Shown: one piece after another, positions 35,885 through 44,269 of the stretch | Position numbering within the stretch: the stretch's first letter is position 1 | How the letters are laid out: every line of letters begins with the position of its first letter | Assembly (NCBI GenBank): GCA_024233865.1 | Contig: JACKPA010000001.1 | Location: 558,001 to 622,000 of the forward strand | DNA length: 64,000 bases | Direction: 5' to 3' | Source: Leptospiraceae bacterium | GTDB lineage: Bacteria; Spirochaetota; Leptospiria; Leptospirales; Leptospiraceae | Notes under the pieces: generated by a model | The model's database searches: none | The model's input: the letters and a program-made list of their open reading frames with translations, nothing else | What the model was told of the DNA's origin: nothing | Position numbers and translations under genes: made by a program

Positions 35885-36535
35885 CTAATTTTCTTCTATT
35901 AATGGGACTTTTAAGCAAAAGTGTGTATGCCCACCCTTTAAAGTAAAAAATAAATTGTTTATTGGTATGTTTAAATTTTTCATAAGAACAATTATCATAC
36001 TTAAACCCAATCCACCACCTTCTCGCTGACGAACTTCGTCTCCTAACAAGTCAGAAATTTGGCTGTTTATTTTACCTCTTTCAATCATGTGTTCAACGCT
36101 TTTTGCTTCTTGGTTTGTCATTTGTCCGAAATTCTTAACAACCATAACAAAAAAATTATTCCTAACACCAAATAAAATTTCAGCCGTAAATTTGGAATAA
36201 TCATTTAATTCAATTGTTTTCGTCTCTTCATTATCTATTGCTTTTTTATATTTTTCTATTCCTTCCGCATAATCATTGATTATATTCAAACCATTTTGTA
36301 GAAAAAAAATTCTTTTTTGTGTAGCTTTGATCGCATTTTGAACCAATTCCCGTATAGCAACGTGCAAAAAAGAAGTATATTTTGATAGATTTTTCACTTC
36401 TAATAATTGATTCACAATGGGATATATATCAGCGAGGTCTTCAAAAGTGAATTTCTGTAAACCTATCTTTACAACGCAGCCAATCCTAAATGATTCCAGA
36501 TAATTTTCAGGGTATATATATAAACTATTTTTCAT
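35885..36535 (-). CDS. GHKL ATPase-domain protein, possible anti-sigma/kinase partner
   Basis: This 216-residue protein contains a histidine-kinase-like ATPase fold. The N box is in HVAIRELVQNAIKATQ, and the G boxes are near REGGGLGLSMIIVLMKNL. There is no phosphoacceptor His domain and no membrane segment. It could act like an RsbW-type serine kinase on the STAS protein just downstream, though its N box and length differ from classical RsbW (about 150). The function is inferred from fold plus neighbours. Confidence 0.65.
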   Translation of the reverse strand: MKNSLYIYPENYLESFRIGCVVKIGLQKFTFEDLADIYPIVNQLLEVKNLSKYTSFLHVAIRELVQNAIKATQKRIFFLQNGLNIINDYAEGIEKYKKAIDNEETKTIELNDYSKFTAEILFGVRNNFFVMVVKNFGQMTNQEAKSVEHMIERGKINSQISDLLGDEVRQREGGGLGLSMIIVLMKNLNIPINNLFFTLKGGHTHFCLKVPLIEEN

Positions 36536-36572
36536 ATATTTTTTGTTGGTATAAGCCCTACTACTTTAAAAA

Positions 36573-36625
36573 GGAGAGTTTAGAATATTTCAAGCTTTTA
36601 TTTTACTAATTTTTTTAAACTCTCC
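36573..36625. promoter_or_regulatory. Long-loop inverted repeat
   Basis: The arms GGAGAGTTT (36573-36581) and AAACTCTCC (36617-36625) form a 9-bp stem around a 35-base AT-rich loop. It lies between the OmpA lipoprotein stop and the GHKL gene start, so it could be a terminator for the former or a leader element for the latter. Confidence 0.4.
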
Positions 36626-36677
36626 GTTTTCATGGTGTCTTATTAAATGTTATAGGCACGTTCACCTCAGCTTGCCA

Positions 36678-36717
36678 AGATACTTGTATTGAGTTAAGCC
36701 GAAATAATCCTATTTTA
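36678..36717. repeat. Dispersed repeat, copy shared with 55653-55694
   Basis: The phrase agatacttgtattgag, then GCCGAAATAA and CCTATTTT, recurs with few changes at 55653-55694. The two copies are 19 kb apart, both intergenic. Confidence 0.55.
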
Positions 36718-36760
36718 CAGTTCCTATTAATATTTTTCTTCGCTTTTTTGTCAATAGAAG

Positions 36761-37645
36761 TTATTCTTTTGAAAGTTTATTCAATTCATCAAATCCTGGT
36801 AAAAGAGTTAAATCTGGAACAACCACAATCTCGATTCGCCTGTTTTTTGCTTTATTTGTAGAACTGTTGTTTTCTACGACAGGTTTGCTTGAACCGAAAC
36901 TGGCTGCACTAATCCTATCGCTTGGCATTCCATTGGCGATCATGGTATGGAGAACCGTTAATGCCCTTAGAGCTGCCAGCTCCCAATTTGTCATTCCTTT
37001 TACGAGATATTTGTCGCTATCAGTATGTCCTTCTATTTGAAACCTTTTGTCCGAAACTCCTTTTAGAATTTTTGTAATTTCCAGAATAGATTTTTTGCCT
37101 TTGGAAGAAAGTTTTTTGGAACCGGAAGCAAATAAAACATCAGTTGACATAATAACAACCATTCTGCCATCTATGATCTTTACATCGAGAGTATTGTCCT
37201 CAATTAGAGCTTTAAATTTACCAATAAAATTTTTATAATCTGCAATTCTTGCTTCGGATTCGGATTCTCTTTGTTTATAAGTATTCAGAGCTCTCTGCAT
37301 TTCGTCGATCGAATCTCTCATACACTTTTTTTCGCTCATACTTCTAACATAATTTTCTCTTTCTTTCCTTAACTCATTTGCAAACATTTGTTCTCTTTGC
37401 AAAGCTTTATTGTACATTGCCTTGTATTTTTCACTGCTTGCATAATAATAAAGACTCTTTTCCCTTTCTGTTTGTAACGCTGCTCCAGACGGGTCACTTA
37501 TTGTACATTGATCTACTCCAGTAGAAGAATCTTGAGTGAAATTTGCTTCTACATCGTTTTGCCTATCATCATTTTCTGTTGTTTCTGTAGAAGCACAAAA
37601 CAAATGAATAAAAATAACAAAAAGAATTAAGATGAACTTTTTCAT
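36761..37645 (-). CDS. OmpA-family peptidoglycan-binding lipoprotein
   Basis: This 294-residue protein has a signal peptide with Cys18 (FIHLFCASTETT), a central coiled coil (about 85-150, MFANELRKERENYVRS) and a C-terminal OmpA domain. The OmpA part shows VLFASGSKKLSSKGK, FQIEGHTDSDKY, NWELAALRALTVLHTM and NRRIEIVVVPD, which contains the Asp and Arg residues that bind diaminopimelate in peptidoglycan. It probably links the outer membrane to the cell wall. It is transcribed alone. Confidence 0.88.
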   Translation of the reverse strand: MKKFILILFVIFIHLFCASTETTENDDRQNDVEANFTQDSSTGVDQCTISDPSGAALQTEREKSLYYYASSEKYKAMYNKALQREQMFANELRKERENYVRSMSEKKCMRDSIDEMQRALNTYKQRESESEARIADYKNFIGKFKALIEDNTLDVKIIDGRMVVIMSTDVLFASGSKKLSSKGKKSILEITKILKGVSDKRFQIEGHTDSDKYLVKGMTNWELAALRALTVLHTMIANGMPSDRISAASFGSSKPVVENNSSTNKAKNRRIEIVVVPDLTLLPGFDELNKLSKE

Positions 37646-37819
37646 ATTTTAGGTAACCTTTACGCCTTTTGATTTTACAAATACAATGATTACTTTATAA
37701 AAATATGCAGTTTTGTAAATATTATTTTATAAATTAAGCTTTCGATTTTTAGAATGTTTTGGTTGACTTAATTTTTTTGTTCTAAATAATATTCTTAATA
37801 ACTGACACAGGAGAATGAT

Positions 37820-38500
37820 ATGGTACTTGAAAGAGGTGACATACATCAACCTACCGGAAATCTAATATTATATTGTTATGTAATTGGAGATAATCCCTTC
37901 CAGCCTGATTGTGAAATAATTGCTTCCAATGTGGTTGTAAGTTTTTTAAAAATCAATGATAACTTTCCGGTAGTTACTTTTCCGCCCGTTTCATTCAAAG
38001 CAGTAGAGGATTTACGAAAGATTATTACGGATAATGGGGAATTGTATGACGTTGTTAAACTTCCTGATTTTGAGATGCCTTATGGAAAAGAAACAGGGAA
38101 TCGGTACATCCAAGAAAGAATGGAGCAATATAATCATTATGTAATTCGGTATGTAGAACTTTGCAAAAATAAAGAACAAAACCCAGAATCAGAAGTGAAA
38201 GGAGACGGAGTAGGTGATTATTTGAACGCTATTGTAAATGTGTCTGTTAAATATAAAAATTCCAGAGGTCTAGCCAAAGAAGCTGTAAAATATAAAATGG
38301 ATCAACTTTTGGATAATTTTTCTTATACACATCCGCAATATGATTTGGAAAATTTTCGAAATGCCTTATATACCATGGGAGACAGAGGGGATGAACTAGC
38401 TCTTTTGTATGTGCAAAAATTTAATGCAATTTCCGAAGAACTATATGAGGAAGCTTCCGTTATTCATAAAAAAATCCAACACCTTGAATCCATTAACTAA
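37820..38500 (+). CDS. Conserved hypothetical protein
   Basis: This 226-residue soluble protein has no signal peptide or membrane segment. A good ribosome binding site (CAGGAGAATGAT) precedes the ATG. The N-terminal half is beta-rich (NLILYCYVIGDNPFQPDCEI); the C-terminal half is helical. I cannot assign a family. Its last 8 bp overlap the convergent amidotransferase gene. Confidence 0.6.
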   Translation: MVLERGDIHQPTGNLILYCYVIGDNPFQPDCEIIASNVVVSFLKINDNFPVVTFPPVSFKAVEDLRKIITDNGELYDVVKLPDFEMPYGKETGNRYIQERMEQYNHYVIRYVELCKNKEQNPESEVKGDGVGDYLNAIVNVSVKYKNSRGLAKEAVKYKMDQLLDNFSYTHPQYDLENFRNALYTMGDRGDELALLYVQKFNAISEELYEEASVIHKKIQHLESIN

Positions 38501-39239
38501 GTGTCTTGTTTTTTTTAACTTCATCCAAAAATAAATTGAATATAATATCTCTATTAAATAAGCTTTTATCTTCTTTATCTTGGAATTCAGGATGCCATTG
38601 TATTCCATACACAAAAGAAGTGTGTGAATCCGTACGAATAGCTTCAATAATACCGTCTGAACTGCTTATCGCTTCAACAACCAAATTATTTCCCAAAAGT
38701 TTAATCGCTTGGTGATGGACAGAATTTACTTGAACAATCCCATAGTTCAAAATTGAATCTTTTTGAAACGTTATTTCGTGAACCAAATTCTCATAGATGT
38801 CCCAATTTCGATGGATTATAGCATCAGGTTTTTCAGTCTCTATATCTTGGTAAAGTGTTCCTCCAAAAGCAACGTTGACTAATTGTATTCCTCGGCAGAT
38901 TCCAAGAACCGGTTTATTCTGCTTTATACATTCTCGCAAAAGTTTCGTTTCATAAACATCTCTAAAATAGTCTCCCGACCATTCCGGTTTTAAAGGAGTT
39001 TCTCCATAACTTATAGGTGAAACATCCGAGCCTCCATGCAAAACCAAACCATCTATTTCTCGAACTAAATCGCTTACTTTTAGATTTTCATTTAGGGTAG
39101 GAATTAAAATCGGGAAATTACCTGTTCCCATAACATAGTGAGTCATACATTCTTCTATGTACAACAACCGTTTTCCTTTGAAAATCGGGCGAGTTATATC
39201 CGGATGGAAAAAGCAGGAAGAAATTCCTATTTTTAGCAT
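38493..39239 (-). CDS. Class I glutamine amidotransferase-like gamma-glutamyl hydrolase (PuuD-like)
   Basis: This 248-residue peptidase-C26 protein has the catalytic triad: nucleophile Cys in VLGICRGIQLVNVAFGG, His in the C-terminal GIQWHPEF and the following Glu. PuuD enzymes hydrolyse gamma-glutamyl amides (gamma-glutamyl-GABA) to free the amine product and glutamate. It starts one base after the alcohol dehydrogenase stop and is third in an operon with a GlnA-like synthetase. The operon therefore looks like gamma-glutamylation, oxidation, deglutamylation. Confidence 0.85.
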   Translation of the reverse strand: MLKIGISSCFFHPDITRPIFKGKRLLYIEECMTHYVMGTGNFPILIPTLNENLKVSDLVREIDGLVLHGGSDVSPISYGETPLKPEWSGDYFRDVYETKLLRECIKQNKPVLGICRGIQLVNVAFGGTLYQDIETEKPDAIIHRNWDIYENLVHEITFQKDSILNYGIVQVNSVHHQAIKLLGNNLVVEAISSSDGIIEAIRTDSHTSFVYGIQWHPEFQDKEDKSLFNRDIIFNLFLDEVKKNKTLS

Positions 39240-40418
39240 TTACTCCCCTATCGCTTTGGTAAAAATTTCCCGAAAATCTTCTTCCGAAACAGAGCGTGGA
39301 TTGAAAGGATGGCATACATCTTGAATGGCTATTTTTACGAGATCATCAATATGAGATTTTTGAACATTGGCTTCTGATAGGTATTTCGGAATTCCTATTT
39401 CTGCTTTTAGATCTTCCAACCATTGAATAAAGGATTTTGGTGATTTACTTCCTAATCCGGCAGCCTCTGCCATTCTTTTGAACTTTTCCTTAGATGTTGA
39501 CATATTAAATTCCATAATATATGGTAGCAAAATACCATTGGCTAATCCATGGTGCATATCACAAACAGTGGAAAGTGCATGAGCGGCAGAATGACAAGCA
39601 CCCAAGCCTTTTTGAAAAGCAACTCCTCCCATAGTAGCAGCATTGAGCATAAGCCCTCTGGCTTCGATGTGTTCTTCGGAAGGTGAGTATTCGTTAGCCT
39701 TAGCAAACTCTACACATTTTTTTAAACTCTGTGAGACTATCCCTATTCCTTCCAAAGCAATTCCATCACACAAAGGCTGAAAGCCTTTGGAAAGATAAGC
39801 TTCTATCAAGTGGGTTAATGCATCCATACCCGTAGACGCTGTAATACTTGCAGGTAATTTTAAAGTAAGTTCAGGATCCAAAAAAACCATTTTAGGCAAC
39901 AAACCGGGAGAAAAGATAATTCGTTTAACTTTTGTTGCATCATCGGATACTACAGCACTCCTACCTACTTCACTTCCTGTACCTGCAGTAGTGGGAATTG
40001 AAAAAATAGAGGGTAGCTGTGAAATTTCTATAGGTTTAGCTCCGGCTCTGTCTTCATACTCAAATAGGTCTCCTTTGTGGCTCACTAACACTGCTATGCA
40101 CTTTGCAACGTCAATAGGGGCACCACCACCAAAAGCCACAATACAATCAGCGTTGTGGACTCTATATTCATTTGCTCCCAAATTGGCATGAGACTTTAAA
40201 GGATTTCCATAAGTTCCGGAAAAAACTTTTGAATATAAACCGGCATTGGTCAGATAATTCTTGATTTCTTCCGCCATGGGAAGAGATGCAAGTTCTCTAT
40301 CAGTGACAACTAGAGGACGATTAAAACCCATATCTTTTATTGCTTTGGGCAATTCACTTCTTACTTGATAACCGTATCTTATAATTGTTGGAAAATTGTA
40401 TTGAATAACTTGATTCAC
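39240..40418 (-). CDS. Iron-containing alcohol dehydrogenase
   Basis: This 392-residue group III alcohol dehydrogenase has the NAD-binding GGGAPIDVAKCIAVL and TTAGTGSEVGRSAVVSD blocks. Metal ligands lie in DALTHLIEAYLS, GACHSAAHALS and MHHGLANGILLPY. It should reduce or oxidise a small alcohol/aldehyde with NAD(P). In this operon, 18 bp after the GlnA-like gene, it may oxidise the alcohol end of a gamma-glutamylated amino alcohol; that is an inference from context. Confidence 0.9.
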   Translation of the reverse strand: MNQVIQYNFPTIIRYGYQVRSELPKAIKDMGFNRPLVVTDRELASLPMAEEIKNYLTNAGLYSKVFSGTYGNPLKSHANLGANEYRVHNADCIVAFGGGAPIDVAKCIAVLVSHKGDLFEYEDRAGAKPIEISQLPSIFSIPTTAGTGSEVGRSAVVSDDATKVKRIIFSPGLLPKMVFLDPELTLKLPASITASTGMDALTHLIEAYLSKGFQPLCDGIALEGIGIVSQSLKKCVEFAKANEYSPSEEHIEARGLMLNAATMGGVAFQKGLGACHSAAHALSTVCDMHHGLANGILLPYIMEFNMSTSKEKFKRMAEAAGLGSKSPKSFIQWLEDLKAEIGIPKYLSEANVQKSHIDDLVKIAIQDVCHPFNPRSVSEEDFREIFTKAIGE

Positions 40419-40436
40419 AAACAGTACCCTTTGCTT

Positions 40437-41801
40437 TTAAATAATTTCAAAATATCTTTCTAATTCCCAGGAAGTAACACTTTTTTGGTATTCTCTCCAT
40501 TCCCATAAACGACTGCTTACAAAATGCTCCACAAATTCTTTCCCAAGTATTTCTCTTGCAATTTCCGATTGAGAAAGTTTTTCAGTTGCCTCATATAAAT
40601 TCCTGGAGAGGCGAGTAGCGTTTTTTGCCGCGTAGCCATTTCCTTTTACTGGCTCATCTTCAAGGGAAAGATTTTTTTCAATTCCATACAAACCACTTGC
40701 CAAAGAAGCAGCGATAGCTAAATACGGATTTATATCAGCTCCCCCGACTCGAACTTCTACTCTAGTGGACTTTTCACCCATTGCAATTATACGATAGGCG
40801 ACCGTTCGATTGTCCAAACCCCAAGTGACTAGAGTAGGTGCCCAATATCCTTCTACTAACCTTTTGTAGCTATTTATGGTGGGGGCAAAAAACGGAAGCA
40901 ATTCCGGGAGGCATTTCATTTGACCAGCCAAATAACTCTTAAAAGTTGAACTCATTTTGTTTTTGTCATTTGGATCATAAAACAGATTTGTTTTCGCATC
41001 TCCGTCCCATAAACTTTGATGGATATGACCACTAGAGCCTGGTAGTTTTGGATTCCATCTTGCCATAAAAGTTGGTATAATTCCATAACGAGAAGAAATT
41101 TCTTTAACTCCCGTTTTGAACAAAACGCCCCTATCTGCCGCTTCCAATGCTTCGGAATAAAAAATTCCAGCTTCGAATACACCAGGTCCTGTTTCGGTAT
41201 GTAATCCTTCTATCGGAACCCCAAAAGAGTTTAGTTCATCAATGATACTGGAAAAGTAAGGCTGATTTGCCGTAGAGCGTATTATAGAATAACCAAACAT
41301 ACCAGGTGTTATCGTATCCAAATTACTATAGCTTTTTTTTTCCAAGCTCTCTGGAGTTTCACGAAAATTAAAAAACTCGAATTCCATGCCGCAGAATGGT
41401 TGAAACCCTAGAGAGTTGGCTTTTTGAACTATTTTTTTCAGCAACTTTCTTGGACAAACTTCTAACGGACTTCCGCCTTCTTTTTCAAAATCAGCAAGAA
41501 AAAAGGGAGCATCCTTGTCCCAAGGAATTTTGCGATAGGTGTTTAAGTCTATTTTGGCTACTGCATCCGGAAAACCGGTATGCCAACCAGTATAGGTGGC
41601 GTTATCATAAGCTTCGTCTTTACAATCCCAACCAAAAATTACATTGCAAAACCCAAATCCGCTTTTAAGAGCAGAGTAGAATTTGTCGATATGGATGTAT
41701 TTACCTAAAAGTACACCATCTATATCCGTGACTGCAACCTTTACTTTCTGGGTTCCAGAGTCTTTAATTTCTTGGATAATCTGTTCAACGTTTTTATTCA
41801 T
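40437..41801 (-). CDS. Glutamine synthetase-family ligase (PuuA/GlnA4-like gamma-glutamyl amine synthetase)
   Basis: This 454-residue member of the glutamine synthetase family keeps catalytic blocks HTETGPGVFEAGI, SSGHIHQSLWD, NSYKRLVEGYWAPT and RVEVRVGGADINPYLAIAAS. The N-terminus (KVKVAVTDIDGVLLGKYIHI) and the ETGPG/EGYWAPT variants fit the PuuA and GlnA3/GlnA4 subfamilies, which attach glutamate to amines such as putrescine or ethanolamine, rather than to ammonia. No adenylylation Tyr motif of GlnA-I was recognised. It is the first gene of a three-gene operon. Confidence 0.85.
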   Translation of the reverse strand: MNKNVEQIIQEIKDSGTQKVKVAVTDIDGVLLGKYIHIDKFYSALKSGFGFCNVIFGWDCKDEAYDNATYTGWHTGFPDAVAKIDLNTYRKIPWDKDAPFFLADFEKEGGSPLEVCPRKLLKKIVQKANSLGFQPFCGMEFEFFNFRETPESLEKKSYSNLDTITPGMFGYSIIRSTANQPYFSSIIDELNSFGVPIEGLHTETGPGVFEAGIFYSEALEAADRGVLFKTGVKEISSRYGIIPTFMARWNPKLPGSSGHIHQSLWDGDAKTNLFYDPNDKNKMSSTFKSYLAGQMKCLPELLPFFAPTINSYKRLVEGYWAPTLVTWGLDNRTVAYRIIAMGEKSTRVEVRVGGADINPYLAIAASLASGLYGIEKNLSLEDEPVKGNGYAAKNATRLSRNLYEATEKLSQSEIAREILGKEFVEHFVSSRLWEWREYQKSVTSWELERYFEII

Positions 41802-41831
41802 TTATTACAACTTACTCTTGGCGTTTTATTT

Positions 41832-42491
41832 CTATTCACATGACTTTGCTATACTGTCGCCTGTTTTCCCAATTTCCATTTTAGACAATTGCTGACATGC
41901 TTTTTGAGTAAGCTCTTTGCTATAGTTATTGGACAAAACAGACTTTAACTCTCGAATCGCTTCTGGTAAGCGTCCTTTTTCTAAATAGGCAATCCCTAAA
42001 TTATAGCGTGCTTTGGCTAAATTACAGTTGTATCGAATTGCTTGTTTCCATTCATAAATAGCAAGATCCAACTGGCATGTTTGGGCGTATACATTCCCTA
42101 AGTTGTGATGAGTAATGGCAGAATTTGGTTTGTATTGTAAGGCATTTTTATATTCATAAATAGCTCCATTCCAATTGCCTTCTTGGGAATAAATGATTCC
42201 AAGGTTGTGATGTGCTCTGGCAAAGCCTCGTTTGTACCTAGTTGCCAATTGGTATTCTTTAGATGCTTGTTCAAGGTACCCCCTTTTCCAATAAGCATCT
42301 CCCAAAGAATTATAGGCATCCGCATATCTTGAGTTGATTCGGATCGCTTTTTTCCAACTTCGGATTGCATCGTCTATTCTATTGTCTTGGTAATATGATT
42401 TTCCCATATCATAGTATTTTGTTGCATTTTCTACTGCTCCGAGATGAGAGCAGAGAAATAATACGTTTAATAATAAAAATATACGTTTCAT
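41832..42491 (-). CDS. TPR-repeat exported protein
   Basis: This 219-residue protein has a signal peptide (KRIFLLLNVLFLCSHLGA) and about five TPR units, e.g. AIRSWKKAIRINSRYADAYN and AIYEYKNALQYKPNSAITHH. It is presumably periplasmic and binds partner proteins. It lies 101 bp downstream of gspE on the same strand, separated by a family A-type hairpin element, so it may be transcribed independently. Confidence 0.8.
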   Translation of the reverse strand: MKRIFLLLNVLFLCSHLGAVENATKYYDMGKSYYQDNRIDDAIRSWKKAIRINSRYADAYNSLGDAYWKRGYLEQASKEYQLATRYKRGFARAHHNLGIIYSQEGNWNGAIYEYKNALQYKPNSAITHHNLGNVYAQTCQLDLAIYEWKQAIRYNCNLAKARYNLGIAYLEKGRLPEAIRELKSVLSNNYSKELTQKACQQLSKMEIGKTGDSIAKSCE

Positions 42492-42510
42492 AAATTTTCT
42501 CCTTTTTTTA

Positions 42511-42588
42511 GGGCAGGCACAGAGGCGCTGCCCCTACAAAAACCAAATGTTCTTTTTGGGTTGTAGGGGTGAACCCCTGTGTTCACCC
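42511..42588. repeat. Family A-related double-hairpin element after gspE
   Basis: The GGGCA..TGCCCCTACAAA hairpin, then GTAGGGGTGAACCCCTGTG with TTCACCC, is the same two-hairpin core as in the copy at 8458-8617, but no terminal TTAACGTGAG repeats are present. It begins 5 bp past the gspE stop codon and may end transcription there. Confidence 0.6.
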
Positions 42589-42592
42589 AATT

Positions 42593-44269
42593 TTAACACA
42601 CCCGTAGAACTTCATCTGGAGTGGTAATGCCCTCTATGACTTTTCTCTTTCCATACTGTTTCAAAGTTTTCATCCCCATTTTAATTGCCATATCGCTAAT
42701 TTTAGACGCATCTTGTCCTTGTAAAACCGTTGATTTCACTTCGTTATTCATAAGTAATAATTCATAGATGCCTGTTCTGCCTTTGTATCCGGTACCCATA
42801 CAAGCACCACAACCTTCACCTTTGTACAAAACACCATTTGTCAACTCTTCTTCCTTAATATCAAGAGATTCCAAGACTTTTTCTGAAGGTTTGTAAGAAG
42901 TTTTACATTTGGGGCAAATAACCCGAACAAGCCTTTGAGCCATAAATCCCAAAACGGTTGATGTGATCAAATAGGCTTCGATTCCCATATCTATCAACCT
43001 TGTTACGGCACTTGCCGCGTCGTTTGTATGCAGAGTTGAAAAAACCAAGTGACCTGTTAAGGATGCTTGAATGGCTATCCTTGCTGTTTCTTCATCCCGA
43101 ATCTCTCCAACCATCACAACGTCCGGGTCTTGTCTTAAAATAGCCCTTAATCCAATGGCGAAGGTGAGACCAATTTTTTCCTGCATTTGCATTTGGGAGA
43201 TTCCATCAATTTGATATTCTACAGGGTCTTCACATGTAATGATGTTCCTTTCCGCAGTATTCAACTCAGAGAGAGCAGAATATAAAGTTGTAGATTTTCC
43301 TGAACCGGTAGGTCCTGTTACGAGTATAATTCCATAAGGATTTTGGATTAATTTTTTAACGTTCTCCAATAAATCATCATAAAAACCCATGGTATTTAAC
43401 GAATATACCTGGTCTGTTTTGTTGAGTAGCCTCATAACCACCCTTTCTCCATAGTGGCAAGGAATCGTAGATACCCGAATATCAATATCCTTACCCGCTA
43501 GCTTTAACTTGATCCTACCATCCTGCGGCAAACGATTTTCAGCAATGTTGAGGTTTGACATAATTTTTATTCTGGAGACAATTCCCGCATGGTAAGACTT
43601 TGGTGGAGCTAAAACCTTATGAAGTATCCCGTCCACACGATAACGAACAATAACGCCTTTTTCAAATGGCTCGATGTGAATATCAGAAGCCCTTTCCGTA
43701 ACAGCTTGGCTCAAAATCACGTTGACCATTTTGATAATAGGGGCTTCGTTTGTCATGTCTAGCCCTTCTTCTAGACTATCGGCTAGGTCGTTTAATTCCC
43801 CTTCTTGAAGCTCATCCATCATTTCTTTTGTACTACTGGCGGTAGTATCATAATAAGAGTGGATAACTCTTGTGATTTCCGGTTCGGGACAAAGATAAAA
43901 GTCTACATCATAGCCTTTTAAAAAATAGCGTATGTCATCCATCGGATGTAAGTTAGTAGGATCGCATATCGCAACGCTGACAGACTTATCTTTAATAAAA
44001 AAAGGTACCATCTTGCTCTTTTGAATTAGCTTTAATGGTATTTTTTGAAAAGCAGTATCAACTTTTTGAATTTCGATTTTATCAAGAAACTCTATCCCAT
44101 GGAGCTTGGATAAGGACTTTAGTATATCAACCTCTCCTGCATACCCTTTTTTCTGAATGACTTGCGTAAGTGGCATTTGGCTTTTTTTGTGTGCTTTTAT
44201 GCTATCAGCAAGCTCTTGTTGATTGATGATGTTATCTTCTAATAAAACGTCCGCTAAAGTTTTTTTCAT
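42593..44269 (-). CDS. gspE: Type II secretion system ATPase
   Basis: This 558-residue ATPase powers pseudopilus assembly. It has an N-terminal T2SSE-N domain (ADVLLEDNIINQQELADSI). The ATPase core has Walker A GPTGSGKSTTLYSAL near residue 315, ITCEDPVEYQIDGI (Asp box), the RQDPDVVMVGEIRDEETA Walker B, and the four-Cys zinc site CPKC..CGAC. The start overlaps the gspD stop (ATGA). The three genes gspC-gspD-gspE are consecutive, but gspF, gspG and others do not follow. Confidence 0.93.
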   Translation of the reverse strand: MKKTLADVLLEDNIINQQELADSIKAHKKSQMPLTQVIQKKGYAGEVDILKSLSKLHGIEFLDKIEIQKVDTAFQKIPLKLIQKSKMVPFFIKDKSVSVAICDPTNLHPMDDIRYFLKGYDVDFYLCPEPEITRVIHSYYDTTASSTKEMMDELQEGELNDLADSLEEGLDMTNEAPIIKMVNVILSQAVTERASDIHIEPFEKGVIVRYRVDGILHKVLAPPKSYHAGIVSRIKIMSNLNIAENRLPQDGRIKLKLAGKDIDIRVSTIPCHYGERVVMRLLNKTDQVYSLNTMGFYDDLLENVKKLIQNPYGIILVTGPTGSGKSTTLYSALSELNTAERNIITCEDPVEYQIDGISQMQMQEKIGLTFAIGLRAILRQDPDVVMVGEIRDEETARIAIQASLTGHLVFSTLHTNDAASAVTRLIDMGIEAYLITSTVLGFMAQRLVRVICPKCKTSYKPSEKVLESLDIKEEELTNGVLYKGEGCGACMGTGYKGRTGIYELLLMNNEVKSTVLQGQDASKISDMAIKMGMKTLKQYGKRKVIEGITTPDEVLRVC

